Source: Pseudomonas sp. RIT288 (GTDB lineage: Bacteria > Pseudomonadota > Gammaproteobacteria > Pseudomonadales > Pseudomonadaceae). Taken from it: DNA of 64,000 nucleotides. Below the pieces are notes generated by a model. That model was not told the DNA's origin. It saw nothing but the letters and a program-made list of their open reading frames with translations, and made no database searches. Location of the stretch: positions 62,001 to 126,000 of the forward strand of contig NZ_JFYN01000041.1 of NCBI RefSeq assembly GCF_000631985.1, read 5' to 3'. Positions 8,158 through 16,957 of the stretch are shown here, piece after piece. Both the position numbers and the translations under genes were made by a program. Position 1 is the first letter of the stretch; each line of letters opens with the position of its first letter.

Positions 8158-9276
8158 TCACTGCTTGGAAGTATCGCTTGCGGCAACTTTCTTGTCAGTC
8201 GCCGCGGCTTTGGCCGGAGCGGTTTTCTTGGCAGGCGTTTTTGCCGGTGCCTTGGTCGCCGCTTTTTTCGCCGGCGCCTTGGCGGCGGCTTTCTTCGCTG
8301 GAGCCTTTTTGCTCGCAGGTACGGCGGCCTTCGAAGCAGCCGGCGCCGGGGTTACCGGTTTGGCTGCAGGCTTGACGTCCTGTGCCGCGATCATCGTGGT
8401 CGGTGCCGGCGCCGGCATGTTGTACTTGCTCAGCAGTGCAACCATGGTGTTCTGCGGGGTCACCAGCAGTTCGACGCGACGGTTCAGGGCACGGCCTTCG
8501 GCGCTGTCGTTGGCGGCACGCGGGGCATCGCCGCCCATGCCACGCAGCATCAGGCGATCGCGCTGCAAGCCGCTCAAGCGGAAGATCGCCGCCACGGACT
8601 GGGCGCGTTCCTGGCTGAGCTTGACGTTGGCCGGCGCTGCACCGGTGTTGTCGCTGTGACCGAGCACCAGGACTGCGGTTTTCGGGTCAGCTTCAAGGAT
8701 TTTCGCGACGTTGGTGAACGGGCTGAGGGTCACCGGCAGCAGCATGGCTGGACGCTTCGGGTTGAACGAGCCTTCAACCGGCGCGATCACCACCAACACG
8801 TTGTCACGACGCTCGAGTTGCAGATTGCTGTCCTTGATCGCCGCACGCAGGCGAGGCTCGTAGTCATCCAGCCAGGCCTGGGTGACTTTCGGGTCAGGCA
8901 TCGGCACCACTTTGGCAGTGGACTGATCCTTGCCGCCGAACGGCCACCACCACTTTGTGCCGGTATCGGCATCAGCCTTGGCCACTACCGCCGGTTTGGC
9001 TTCTGGTTTTACTTCGGCTTTCACATCGCCCTTGGCGGTCGAATCATCGGATCCGCCGAACGGCCAGTACCAGTGGCTGCCGCTTTCAGTCTTGGCCACT
9101 GGAGCAGTAGCGGCAGGCTTGAGCGGGGCCGGAGCCGGTGCCGGCTCTTTGGCCGCCACTTTGTCGGAGGATCCGAACGGCCACCAACTGCCGCCGTCCG
9201 CATCGTTTTTAGGAGTCTGTGCACAACCGGTAATCGCAACACACAGGGCCAGGGCGAGAGTTTTTTTGGATGACAT
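8158..9276 (-). CDS. OmpA-family lipoprotein with WWPFG repeats and Lys/Ala/Pro tail
   Basis: A 372-residue envelope protein. The signal MSSKKTLALALCVAITGC gives lipid attachment at Cys18. A proline/alanine-rich linker then carries three copies of a WWPFG-like motif (GSWWPFGSSD, HWYWPFGGSD, KWWWPFGGKD). An OmpA-type peptidoglycan-binding domain follows (VLVLGHSDNTGAAPANVKLS, RDRLMLRGMGG, ALNRRVELLV). The last 70 or so residues are a histone-H1-like tail of KKAPAK, AAAKAPAK and similar units. The lipoprotein plus OmpA layout suggests an outer-membrane to peptidoglycan tether. The basic tail is unusual and may contact polyanions such as LPS or DNA (inference). Confidence 0.88.
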   Translation of the reverse strand: MSSKKTLALALCVAITGCAQTPKNDADGGSWWPFGSSDKVAAKEPAPAPAPLKPAATAPVAKTESGSHWYWPFGGSDDSTAKGDVKAEVKPEAKPAVVAKADADTGTKWWWPFGGKDQSTAKVVPMPDPKVTQAWLDDYEPRLRAAIKDSNLQLERRDNVLVVIAPVEGSFNPKRPAMLLPVTLSPFTNVAKILEADPKTAVLVLGHSDNTGAAPANVKLSQERAQSVAAIFRLSGLQRDRLMLRGMGGDAPRAANDSAEGRALNRRVELLVTPQNTMVALLSKYNMPAPAPTTMIAAQDVKPAAKPVTPAPAASKAAVPASKKAPAKKAAAKAPAKKAATKAPAKTPAKKTAPAKAAATDKKVAASDTSKQ

Positions 9277-9389
9277 TGAAAATCCACAAAGTGAAGTAAT
9301 AAAAAATCAGAGCTCTTTTGCCCGGATAAACTGACGCTTTGAATCGAAAAACCGGATCTGGTTCCAACCCTGGAACCTCATGTAAAGCT

Positions 9390-10535
9390 TTACAGACAAG
9401 TGGCAAGTACCCGCGCCAGTTGCTGTGCGCGCGGATCCATCAAGACGTACGGCCCAAGGGTATTTGTCACAAAACCGAATGCGACATCGTGCTCCGGATC
9501 AGCAAAACCCACCGAACCACCCGCCCCCGGATGACCAAACGCCCGCGGGCCGAGACCGTAGGTCGCGTTCGCCATGTCCGGCTGATCGAGCATGCAGCCC
9601 AGGCCGAAACGGGTACGGGTCAGCAAGGTCTTGTCCTCGCCGTAGCTGTGTTCGCGGGTCAGCTCTTCAAGCATTTCGCTTTCGAGCAGACTGCCGTCAA
9701 GCAAACCGGCGTAGAAACCGGCCAGGCTGCGCGCGTTGCCATGACCGTTGGCGGCAGGCTGCTGCATGCGTCGCCATTCCGGTTTGTTGGTGCTGGTGAG
9801 CACAGACGGCGGATTGGTGAAGGCGCGAGTCGTCATGGCGGTCGGTTCGCGCATGGTCACTTGCAACAGGCGCTGGGCCGCGGCATCGCCGACGTTGCCC
9901 TTGCCGCGAGCGATGTGCGCCACGCGGTGGAACTCTTCGTCAGCCAGACCGACATGGAAATCCAGCCCCAGCGGCCTGGCGACACGGGCGACGATCGACT
10001 CGCCCGGCCCGCGACCGTCAGCGCGACGCAGCAACTCCCCGACCAGCCAGCCATAGGTGATGGCGGCATAGCCGTGGCCGGTGCCGGGCGTCCACCAAGG
10101 CGCTTCGGCCGCAAGGGCGTCGACCATGGTTTGCCATTCGTAGAGGGCCGCGGGCGCCAGCAACTCCCGCAGGGCCGGCAGACCGGCCTGATGGCAGAGC
10201 AATTGGCGCAGGGTGACGATTTCTTTGCCGGCGGCAGCGAATTCCGGCCAGTAACGGGCAACCGGTGCATCCAGTTGCAGTTTGCCTTCGGCGACCAATT
10301 GCAGCGCGGTGACTGCGGTGAAGGTCTTGGTGCAGGAAAACAGGTTGGCGATGGTGTCGCTGTGCCAGGCCTCGGTGCCGTCCTTGTCGGCGGTACCGGA
10401 CCAAAGATCAAGGACGGTTTCGCCGCCGACCTTGATGCACAGGGCTGCGCCGCGCTCCTGGGGATCGTCGAACAGTGCCGCGAAAGCCTCGCGCACCGCT
10501 TCGAATTGAAGCTCGTAATGTCCCTGAATCTGCAC
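9390..10535 (-). CDS. Serine hydrolase, class C beta-lactamase/EstB-like esterase
   Basis: A 381-residue member of the beta-lactamase family COG1680. The catalytic S-x-x-K is in NLFSCTKTF (Ser67, Lys70), and a Tyr general base is likely in AAITYGWLVG. GHPGAGGSVGFAD near the C-terminus replaces the KTG box. No signal peptide is visible, so the enzyme is probably cytoplasmic, with esterase or peptidase-like rather than antibiotic-hydrolysing activity. GGGGAG six bases before a GTG codon favours the GTG over a TTG two codons earlier. P. aeruginosa has an esterase in the same place between the OmpA gene and dinG. Confidence 0.85.
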   Translation of the reverse strand: MQIQGHYELQFEAVREAFAALFDDPQERGAALCIKVGGETVLDLWSGTADKDGTEAWHSDTIANLFSCTKTFTAVTALQLVAEGKLQLDAPVARYWPEFAAAGKEIVTLRQLLCHQAGLPALRELLAPAALYEWQTMVDALAAEAPWWTPGTGHGYAAITYGWLVGELLRRADGRGPGESIVARVARPLGLDFHVGLADEEFHRVAHIARGKGNVGDAAAQRLLQVTMREPTAMTTRAFTNPPSVLTSTNKPEWRRMQQPAANGHGNARSLAGFYAGLLDGSLLESEMLEELTREHSYGEDKTLLTRTRFGLGCMLDQPDMANATYGLGPRAFGHPGAGGSVGFADPEHDVAFGFVTNTLGPYVLMDPRAQQLARVLATCL

Positions 10536-10641
10536 CCGCAACTCCCCCGCGAAAACGCTCTACAAAGTGGCCCGCATTGTTCCAGCCCTTGAGGGATTTG
10601 GGAACAGCTGCGGGCCGGGTGGTCATTTCCAACTAAAATCA

Positions 10642-10714
10642 AAAGATCGCAGCCTTCGGCAGCTCCTACAGAATCAAGCATTCCCTGTAGGAGCTGCCGA
10701 AGGCTGCGATCTTT
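10642..10714. repeat. REP palindrome, class A, TTCGG variant
   Basis: Two perfect 30-nt arms (GATCGCAGCCTTCGGCAGCT core) flank a short loop. The copy sits between the esterase and the glycosidase genes, both on the minus strand, and ends 15 bp from the glycosidase stop. Confidence 0.88.
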
Positions 10715-10728
10715 CAAGGCATCAAGTC

Positions 10729-13224
10729 TTAGTGACCATTGCCCGAATGCCCACCCGCATGCCCGGCCCCCGGACCTTTGCCGGCTTCACCCTTGCGCCC
10801 GCCCTCCGCTTCATGACCGGCGGCGGCCGCGGCCTTCTCAGCCTCTTTGCCCAACTGATCAACTGCCTGCAGGTTGCTCTTGCGCACCGCCTCGACAAAG
10901 CCCTGATACGGCAGATCGGTAATCCCCACCAGACCGAAGTGCCCGTTCTCGCCATCAAGCAGACGCCCGGTCACCGGTTGGTCCAGATACTGGAACCAGT
11001 GCACGCCGACAATCGCCGGTTCGCTCAGCGCCTGTTTGAGGAAATTGGCATACGCCGGGCCGCGATCTTCTTCCCGCGGCAGTTGGGTCACGCCACCCCA
11101 GAACGGCCCACGATCACTGGAGCCGAAGTTGAATTCGGTGATCAGCACCGGTTTGTCGAGGGCGCGCAAGGCGGCAAAGTCATAGCCGTCCTGCGGTTTC
11201 AACGTGTACATGTTGAAACTCAGCACGTCGCAATACTGCGCGCAGGACGCCACCGCTTCCGGAGTGCTGGTGGCGAACCGGCCACCGAGCAGCAACTGAT
11301 TCGGCGCATGCCATTTCAGCGAATCGGAGATGGTTTTGAAGTAGGTGTCGGCGAACACCTTCTGGAAGTATTTGAAGTCGTTTTCGATTTCCGGGTGCTC
11401 CGGATTCGGCATCGGCGGCACGAAACCCGGGTCTTCCATCAATTCCCACGCTGGCAGATCAATGCCCCACGCTTTGGACAGGCCCGCCTGGTTGCGGTAC
11501 TTGTCGCGCAACTGCTTGAGGAATGCGCGTTTGGCCGGGACGTCGGTGGTCATTTTCAACGTGCCATAGGCCAGCGCATAGCGCGACTGCGGGTCGTCGC
11601 CCGGACCGGCCCACGCCAGCTCGTTATCGGCGTAGTAGCCAATCAGCCACGGATCATCACGATGATCGCGGGCGGCAATGGCCACGGCGCGCTCGGTGGC
11701 CATGGCGAAACGTGGGTCGAACGGGTCGGGCATGCCGCCCCACCAGTCGCTGCCGGTGCTGATGCTGGTGTAGTCGCCGACGATCGACAGCGGCAAGGTG
11801 TACGGCACCCGCTCGGCGTCGGCGAGCGAGTCGGCACTCCAGTTGCCGACGGTGTTGAAACCCCAGGCCTGCAGGCGATCGAGGGTGTGCGTAGCCCACT
11901 TCTGCTCGTCGACCGTGGCTTTGCACGGCGCAGCGACGGGTTGATCGGCAGCCTTTTCAGCAGTCGTCGCTACGGCGTCTGTTTTCGCCGCTGCGGCGAC
12001 ACCGGCCTTCGCCTCGTTTGGCTTTGGCGCAGGCTCGGCAGCTTTCACTGCGGTTTCTTCAACGGCACCCGCCTTGGCCGCTTCAGCAATCCCGGCCTTG
12101 GTGTAACTGTCCGGTTTGCATGGCTCGCCGTACAGGCGTTGCAGGTTGGCACCGTAAAAATCGTACCAGCGCCCGTTACCATAGCCTCGGCCCTGATCGG
12201 CGCCGTTGCCTCCACGGTTGTCGCCTTCGCCGAAATGACTGGCAAGTGGCTCGTCAGGCTTGGGCAGGGATTCGAACATCCACTCACGTCCGGCGACGTA
12301 GGTCTGGTTGACCTGCGGGCTGACGGTGTTGACCCCCAGCGAATAGAACGGATGTCCTTCAGGGGTCACCAGATACCAGCGACCGTCGCGTTTTTCGGTG
12401 CGGAAAAAGCCGCTGGCCTTGAACGCGGGGCCATTGTTCCAGCCACCGAACTTGTCCAGCGAAGACTTTTCGCGCTCGGCCAGCCAGGTTTTCAGCTGTT
12501 GCTCTTCCTTGGCGGCGGCGGATTTCAGCTGTTCGTCGTTGCTGACTTTTTCCGGCCATTTGCTGCGGGTCGATTGACCGTAGGCATCCACCAGATTGCC
12601 GTAGACGGCCTGGATCACGGCATCGCCGTCCTGCACGCCGAAACGTTCGAGCAGCAGGCTCTGCGCTGCTTTCGGCTGATCCATCCACAAGCTGACCGAC
12701 ACCACCTGGCTGCGATCCAGTTCACCGCTGCTGCTGGCCAGCAGAATTCGCTGGCCATCGACGGTCATCGGCATCGGCGGTCCGGCCTTCATGCCCTGGC
12801 TCAGCGGCGAAGTCGCCACCAACGGCACCAAGAGGGTTTGCGCCGGGCCTGCCGGCAAGTCGACGCGGCTGGTCAGCGTCTGCCCGTTGTTGCTCTGGAT
12901 TTGCACGTAGACCGTCACGGCCCAGTTCATTGCGCTTTGCAGACGCAGGCTCATCATGCCCGACTGCGACCAGTCCCAGGCGCCGGTTTGCGGGGTCAGG
13001 CGCAGGGTCGGACGGGCTACCGGATTGAACGTCACCCGGCGCAGCACTTCACCTTCCGGGGTTTGCTCGGCGTTGGCTTGTGGCAGGTCAGTGTTTTCGG
13101 TGACGACTTTCACCACGTCGGCAGGACGGACGAAGTTGAACAGGGTCTGCTGACCCGCAGGCGCCGCCAGTAACGGGGCAGCGAAAATCAAGGCGAATAC
13201 GGCAGGCAACGAGCGGCGAATCAT
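10729..13224 (-). CDS. Secreted agarase-like glycoside hydrolase (clan GH-A)
   Basis: An 831-residue exported glycosidase. A Sec signal (MIRRSLPAVFALIFAAPLLA) precedes an N-terminal beta-rich CBM-like region. The catalytic barrel then opens with GRWYLVTPEGHPFYSLGVNT and REWMFESLP, as in beta-agarase/GH50-type enzymes. The likely acid/base is Glu535 in YYADNELAW and the likely nucleophile Glu697 in VLITEFNFGSS. Residues 375-431 are an Ala/Lys/Glu-rich low-complexity insert bracketed by two cysteines. The C-terminus is a Gly/His-rich tail. Agar is an unlikely natural substrate for a soil pseudomonad; a cell-surface or plant polysaccharide is more likely (inference). The only GGGAG is 12 bases before the ATG. 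Confidence 0.8.
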   Translation of the reverse strand: MIRRSLPAVFALIFAAPLLAAPAGQQTLFNFVRPADVVKVVTENTDLPQANAEQTPEGEVLRRVTFNPVARPTLRLTPQTGAWDWSQSGMMSLRLQSAMNWAVTVYVQIQSNNGQTLTSRVDLPAGPAQTLLVPLVATSPLSQGMKAGPPMPMTVDGQRILLASSSGELDRSQVVSVSLWMDQPKAAQSLLLERFGVQDGDAVIQAVYGNLVDAYGQSTRSKWPEKVSNDEQLKSAAAKEEQQLKTWLAEREKSSLDKFGGWNNGPAFKASGFFRTEKRDGRWYLVTPEGHPFYSLGVNTVSPQVNQTYVAGREWMFESLPKPDEPLASHFGEGDNRGGNGADQGRGYGNGRWYDFYGANLQRLYGEPCKPDSYTKAGIAEAAKAGAVEETAVKAAEPAPKPNEAKAGVAAAAKTDAVATTAEKAADQPVAAPCKATVDEQKWATHTLDRLQAWGFNTVGNWSADSLADAERVPYTLPLSIVGDYTSISTGSDWWGGMPDPFDPRFAMATERAVAIAARDHRDDPWLIGYYADNELAWAGPGDDPQSRYALAYGTLKMTTDVPAKRAFLKQLRDKYRNQAGLSKAWGIDLPAWELMEDPGFVPPMPNPEHPEIENDFKYFQKVFADTYFKTISDSLKWHAPNQLLLGGRFATSTPEAVASCAQYCDVLSFNMYTLKPQDGYDFAALRALDKPVLITEFNFGSSDRGPFWGGVTQLPREEDRGPAYANFLKQALSEPAIVGVHWFQYLDQPVTGRLLDGENGHFGLVGITDLPYQGFVEAVRKSNLQAVDQLGKEAEKAAAAAGHEAEGGRKGEAGKGPGAGHAGGHSGNGH

Positions 13225-13318
13225 AAGAACGGAGTTCTCCCTAACGACCAACTAAGGCCAATGGAAAAGCATGGCAGAGAGATAGACAGCGCGGCGGGCA
13301 AAACTGCCCACCGTTGTC

Positions 13319-15463
13319 TCAGGATATTTCACGACGGAATGGAGGTAACGCATTGAGGATCGCCTTGCCGTAGCGCTGGGTGACCAGGCGCCGATCGAGC
13401 AAGGTGATGGTGCCGCGGTCTTCTTCGGTACGCAGCAGACGCCCGCAGGCCTGAACCAGTTTCAGCGAGGCGTCGGGCACCGAGATTTCCATGAACGGAT
13501 TGCCGCCACGGGCCTCGATCCACTCTGACAGCGCGGCCTCGACCGGATCGTCCGGCACCGAGAACGGGATCTTGGCGATCACCACGTGCTCGCAATAGGC
13601 ACCTGGCAAATCCACGCCTTCGGCGAAACTGGCGAGGCCGAACAGCACGCTGGAATCGCCACCATCGACCCGCGCCTTGTGTTTGTTCAGGGTTTCCTGT
13701 TTCGACAGGTTGCCTTGAATGAACACCTGCTTGCGCCAGTCGCGGTCGAGGCCGTCGAACACGTCCTGCATCTGTTTGCGCGAAGAGAACAGCACCAGCG
13801 TGCCCCGTGAGCCTTCGACCAGATCCGGCAACTCGCGGATGATCGCCGCGGTGTGAGCAGCGGCGTCGCGTGGGTCGGCCTTCAGGTCAGGCACCCGCAG
13901 CACACCGGCATCGGCGTGATGGAACGGGCTCGGCACCACGGCGGTGACGGCTTTTTTCGGCAGGCCGGCGCGCATGCGGAAACGGTCGAAGGTGCCCAGA
14001 GCGGTCAGAGTTGCCGACGTTACAAGGCAGCCGTAGGCCACGTTCCACAGGCTGCGACGCAGGGTTTCCGCCGCGAGAATCGGGCTGGCGTTGACCTCGA
14101 TGTCGAACAGCGAACCGCTTTCGGCCAGCGTCAGCCAGCGGGCCATCGGCGGGCTGTCTTCCGGGTCTTCGGCGGTGAATGCGGTCCACAACTCCCAGTT
14201 GCCCGACGCCCGCGACAACAGGCTGCCGAACAGCGGATACCACTCTTCGGCCTGGTTGCTGGCGATGCCGATGTTGACCTCGCCGTCCATGCCTTCCTTG
14301 AGCAGGTCGGTCAGGCGGGTGAACAGATCGTTGAGCCGCGAGTAACCCTTTTTCAGCTCGATGCCCATTTCGCGCATGTGTTCGGGAATCACCCCACCGA
14401 CGAAACGATGGCGTGGCCGCTCGCGACCTTCGACGTCTTCGCCGGGTTTGAAATCGGCAATCTGCTCGCACGCGGTGAACATGAACTGCTGCTGGGTCTT
14501 GATCTCGCGCGCCAGCTCGGGCACTTGCTCGATCAGCTTGCCGAGATCGCCCGGCAACGGATGCTGGGCCAACAGTTTGGTGAGGTTCTTGGCGGTGGTT
14601 TCCAGCCAGTCGGCGGTGGAACGCAGGCGCGTGTAGTGGGCGAAGTGGCCGATGGCCTTGTCCGGCAGGTGATGGCCTTCGTCGAACACATAAATGGTGT
14701 CGCGCGGATCGGGCAGCACCGCGCCGCCGCCGAGCGCGAGATCAGCCAGCACCATGTCGTGGTTGGTGACGATCACGTCGACCTTGCCCATGCCTTCGCG
14801 CGCCTTGTAGAAGGCGCACTGGCCGAAGTTCGGGCAATGACGGTTGGTGCACTGGCTGTGATCGGTGGTCAGGCGCGCCCAGTCGGCGTCTTCCAGCGCG
14901 TTGGGCCAACTGTCGCGGTCGCCGTCCCATTTATTGCCGGCGAGTTTCTCGATCATGCTGGTGAACAGCTTCTGACTGGCCTCGTCGACCTCGATCTTGA
15001 AGCCTTCTTCTTCGAACAGCTGCGCGGTGGCGGTTTGCGCGTGGCCTTCCTGCAGCAGCATGTCAAGTTTGGACAGGCACATGTAACGGCCACGGCCCTT
15101 GGCCAGCGCAAAACTGAAGTTCAGCCCGCTGTTGCGCATCAGGTCGGGCAAGTCCTTGTAGACGATCTGCTCTTGCAGGGCCACGGTCGCGGTGGCGATC
15201 ACCAGCCGCTTGCCGGCCAGCTTCGCCGTGGGGATTGCCGCGAGGCTGTAGGCCACGGTCTTGCCGGTACCGGTGCCGGCTTCCACCGCGACAATCGCGG
15301 GGTCGCCACTGCGCCGGCCTTCGTCGTCGGTGTCGATATCCCCGAGGACTTTGGCGATTTCGGCGATCATCAGGCGCTGGCCGTAACGCGGCTTGAGGCT
15401 CTTGGCTTCAAGAAAACGCGAATAGGCGCCCTGGATCGTGGTTTTGAGTTCAGTGCTGATCAT
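13319..15463 (-). CDS. dinG: ATP-dependent DNA helicase DinG
   Basis: A superfamily 2, XPD-like 5'-3' helicase of 714 residues that resolves R-loops, D-loops and quadruplexes during repair. Walker A is EAGTGTGKTV (residues 61-70) and the DEAH-type box is VFDEGHHL. Cysteines for the 4Fe-4S cluster are visible in GRYMCLSKLD and CTNRHCPNFGQCAFYK. Motif VI lies in LVQACGRLLRTEEDRG. A CTG-N10-CAG box lies 22 bp upstream, so LexA control in the SOS response is likely, as for E. coli dinG. The gene is divergent from the CopD-type membrane protein. Confidence 0.95.
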   Translation of the reverse strand: MISTELKTTIQGAYSRFLEAKSLKPRYGQRLMIAEIAKVLGDIDTDDEGRRSGDPAIVAVEAGTGTGKTVAYSLAAIPTAKLAGKRLVIATATVALQEQIVYKDLPDLMRNSGLNFSFALAKGRGRYMCLSKLDMLLQEGHAQTATAQLFEEEGFKIEVDEASQKLFTSMIEKLAGNKWDGDRDSWPNALEDADWARLTTDHSQCTNRHCPNFGQCAFYKAREGMGKVDVIVTNHDMVLADLALGGGAVLPDPRDTIYVFDEGHHLPDKAIGHFAHYTRLRSTADWLETTAKNLTKLLAQHPLPGDLGKLIEQVPELAREIKTQQQFMFTACEQIADFKPGEDVEGRERPRHRFVGGVIPEHMREMGIELKKGYSRLNDLFTRLTDLLKEGMDGEVNIGIASNQAEEWYPLFGSLLSRASGNWELWTAFTAEDPEDSPPMARWLTLAESGSLFDIEVNASPILAAETLRRSLWNVAYGCLVTSATLTALGTFDRFRMRAGLPKKAVTAVVPSPFHHADAGVLRVPDLKADPRDAAAHTAAIIRELPDLVEGSRGTLVLFSSRKQMQDVFDGLDRDWRKQVFIQGNLSKQETLNKHKARVDGGDSSVLFGLASFAEGVDLPGAYCEHVVIAKIPFSVPDDPVEAALSEWIEARGGNPFMEISVPDASLKLVQACGRLLRTEEDRGTITLLDRRLVTQRYGKAILNALPPFRREIS

Positions 15464-15484
15464 TGAGTGTCGGGCGCAAAAACG

Positions 15485-15500
15485 CTGGATAAATTTTCAG
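15485..15500. promoter_or_regulatory. Probable LexA box upstream of dinG
   Basis: CTGGATAAATTTTCAG fits the CTG-N10-CAG SOS operator and is AT-rich inside, in a GC-rich genome. It lies in the 98-bp gap between dinG and the divergent CopD gene, closer to dinG, so it could repress either or both. Confidence 0.65.
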
Positions 15501-15561
15501 TGGTTCGGTTCGGCGGCTATCATACCCCGCGAATCGATCCCGCGCAGAACGGAGTACCCCA

Positions 15562-16026
15562 ATGACACCTTTTAGCCTCGTTTATCCGCTGCATGTCCTG
15601 TCCGCCCTGGTCTGGGTCGGTGGCATGTTTTTCGCCTGGATGGTCCTGCGCCCGGCGGCGGTGAAGGCTCTCGACGGCCCCGCCCGCCTGACCTTGTGGG
15701 TGGAAGTGTTTCAAGGTTTTTTCCGCTGGGTCTGGGTCGCGGTGATCCTGCTGCCGATCAGCGGCGTCGGCATGTTGCACTTGCAGCAGGTCGGTTTCGA
15801 GACCGCGCCAAAATACGTGCAGGTGATGATCGGGCTGTACGTGGTGATGACGGCGCTGTTTATCCGGATTCAGGGTTTGATGCTGCCGGAGTTGCGCAAG
15901 GCCGTTGAGGCGAAGGACTGGTCGGCGGGTACGGCGGTGCTGGGCCGGATTCGCCGGGTGGTGGGGATCAATTTGATTGTCGGGTTGGTGCTGGTGGCGA
16001 TTGCGTCGGCTCGGCCGATGTTCTGA
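15562..16026 (+). CDS. CopD-family integral membrane protein
   Basis: A 154-residue protein with four hydrophobic segments and no signal peptide. VYPLHVLSALVWVGGMFFAW, with a membrane-embedded His, and the final RVVGINLIVGLVLVAIASA are typical of the CopD/DUF2269-like family. Some relatives are linked to copper uptake, but no copper genes are nearby, so the substrate is uncertain. CGGAG precedes the ATG. The same gene lies beside dinG in P. aeruginosa. Confidence 0.82.
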   Translation: MTPFSLVYPLHVLSALVWVGGMFFAWMVLRPAAVKALDGPARLTLWVEVFQGFFRWVWVAVILLPISGVGMLHLQQVGFETAPKYVQVMIGLYVVMTALFIRIQGLMLPELRKAVEAKDWSAGTAVLGRIRRVVGINLIVGLVLVAIASARPMF

Positions 16027-16045
16027 CCCGCTGACCACAAGCATT

Positions 16046-16180
16046 TTTGTGGCGAGGGAGCTTGCTCCCGCTGGGCTGCGCAGCAGCCCCAAATCAGCTG
16101 ACGCGCTCAATCTGACGAAACGCAGTATCGGGGGTGGGGCCGCTACGCGACCCAGCGGGAGCAAGCTCCCTCGCCACAAT
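16046..16180. repeat. REP palindrome, class B (widely spaced pair)
   Basis: Arms of about 29 nt (GGCGAGGGAGCTTGCTCCCG and its complement) are separated by roughly 75 nt of unrelated sequence. It lies between convergent genes and may act as a transcript-end structure. Confidence 0.85.
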
Positions 16181-16198
16181 TGTGAATAGCGCTGTTCG

Positions 16199-16957
16199 TC
16201 AGAGGCGCTGTACGGTCACTGCCCCCGCCGCGCCCGCAGGCCCAGGCTGTCCATCCGCGCCGGCCTTGCCGTTCTTGCCGCCATCGGCGCGATACACCAG
16301 GCAGCCCTTGGACTGGCCGCCCTTGCCTGCCTTGCCGCCGATACCCGCCGGGCCACCGGCGCCACCAGCGACGTTGACCTTGATCAGCTCGGCCGGAAAC
16401 TCGCGCGGCACTTCCAGGCGCACCAACGCCCCCGGTGCACCCGGCTGGCCGTCGCTGCCATTACTGCCATCAAAACCATGACCAGCTGCGCCCCAGGTGC
16501 AGCCCGGATCTTCACCGTTGCCACCATCCAGGCCGACGAAACCCGGTGCGCCGGTACCGCCGCGAGCATCCACAAACAGCTTTGGCGCGTTCAGCGCCTT
16601 GAACTGCAAATTCAGATTGCGCCCGGCACGGGCGGCTTTTTCATAGGTTCCCGGCGCGCCGCGTGCGGTGATCAGGCTGCCTTCGGACAGTTCGGCACGA
16701 ATGACTTTCATGTCCAGCGCCTGTTCACTCGGGACGATCGCGATGCGCGCTTCGTGGCCCAGGTGCAATTCGCCGACGGTCAGCTCGGTCACATTGGCAG
16801 GAATCAGCAAGGTGCCGTAGTCCGCCACGTCCAGCCGTTCCAGCTGCAGGGTGCTGGTGGTGTTGGGCAAACGCATCAGGGAGTTGGTTTCGACGCTGAC
16901 CACCTGAGCGCAGGCCAGAGGACTGATGAATGCAGCGAGCAGGCAAAGTTTACGCAT
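16199..16957 (-). CDS. Secreted collagen-like glycine-rich protein
   Basis: A 252-residue exported protein with signal MRKLCLLAAFISPLACAQ. Residues 20-110 form a beta-rich region (LLIPANVTELTVGELHLGH). The second half is full of Gly-x-y-like runs (GGTGAPGFVGLDGGNGED, GSNGSDGQPGAPG, GGAGGPAGIGGKAGKGGQ, GADGQPGPAGAAG), as in bacterial collagen-like proteins. Three cysteines lie in the mature part. GGAGG nine bases before the ATG fixes the start, which overlaps the end of the DUF1145 gene by eight bases, so the two are translationally coupled. Function unknown; surface or extracellular location is inferred. Confidence 0.75.
   Translation of the reverse strand: MRKLCLLAAFISPLACAQVVSVETNSLMRLPNTTSTLQLERLDVADYGTLLIPANVTELTVGELHLGHEARIAIVPSEQALDMKVIRAELSEGSLITARGAPGTYEKAARAGRNLNLQFKALNAPKLFVDARGGTGAPGFVGLDGGNGEDPGCTWGAAGHGFDGSNGSDGQPGAPGALVRLEVPREFPAELIKVNVAGGAGGPAGIGGKAGKGGQSKGCLVYRADGGKNGKAGADGQPGPAGAAGAVTVQRL

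Noticed and set aside
7771..9273. 500-codon plus-strand frame over pdxH and the OmpA gene
   Set aside because: Spans two real genes and their gap on the other strand; no recognisable domain.
13853..15466. 537-codon open frame on the plus strand across dinG
   Set aside because: Antisense to a well-conserved helicase; composition is that of a reversed GC-rich gene and no family is recognised.
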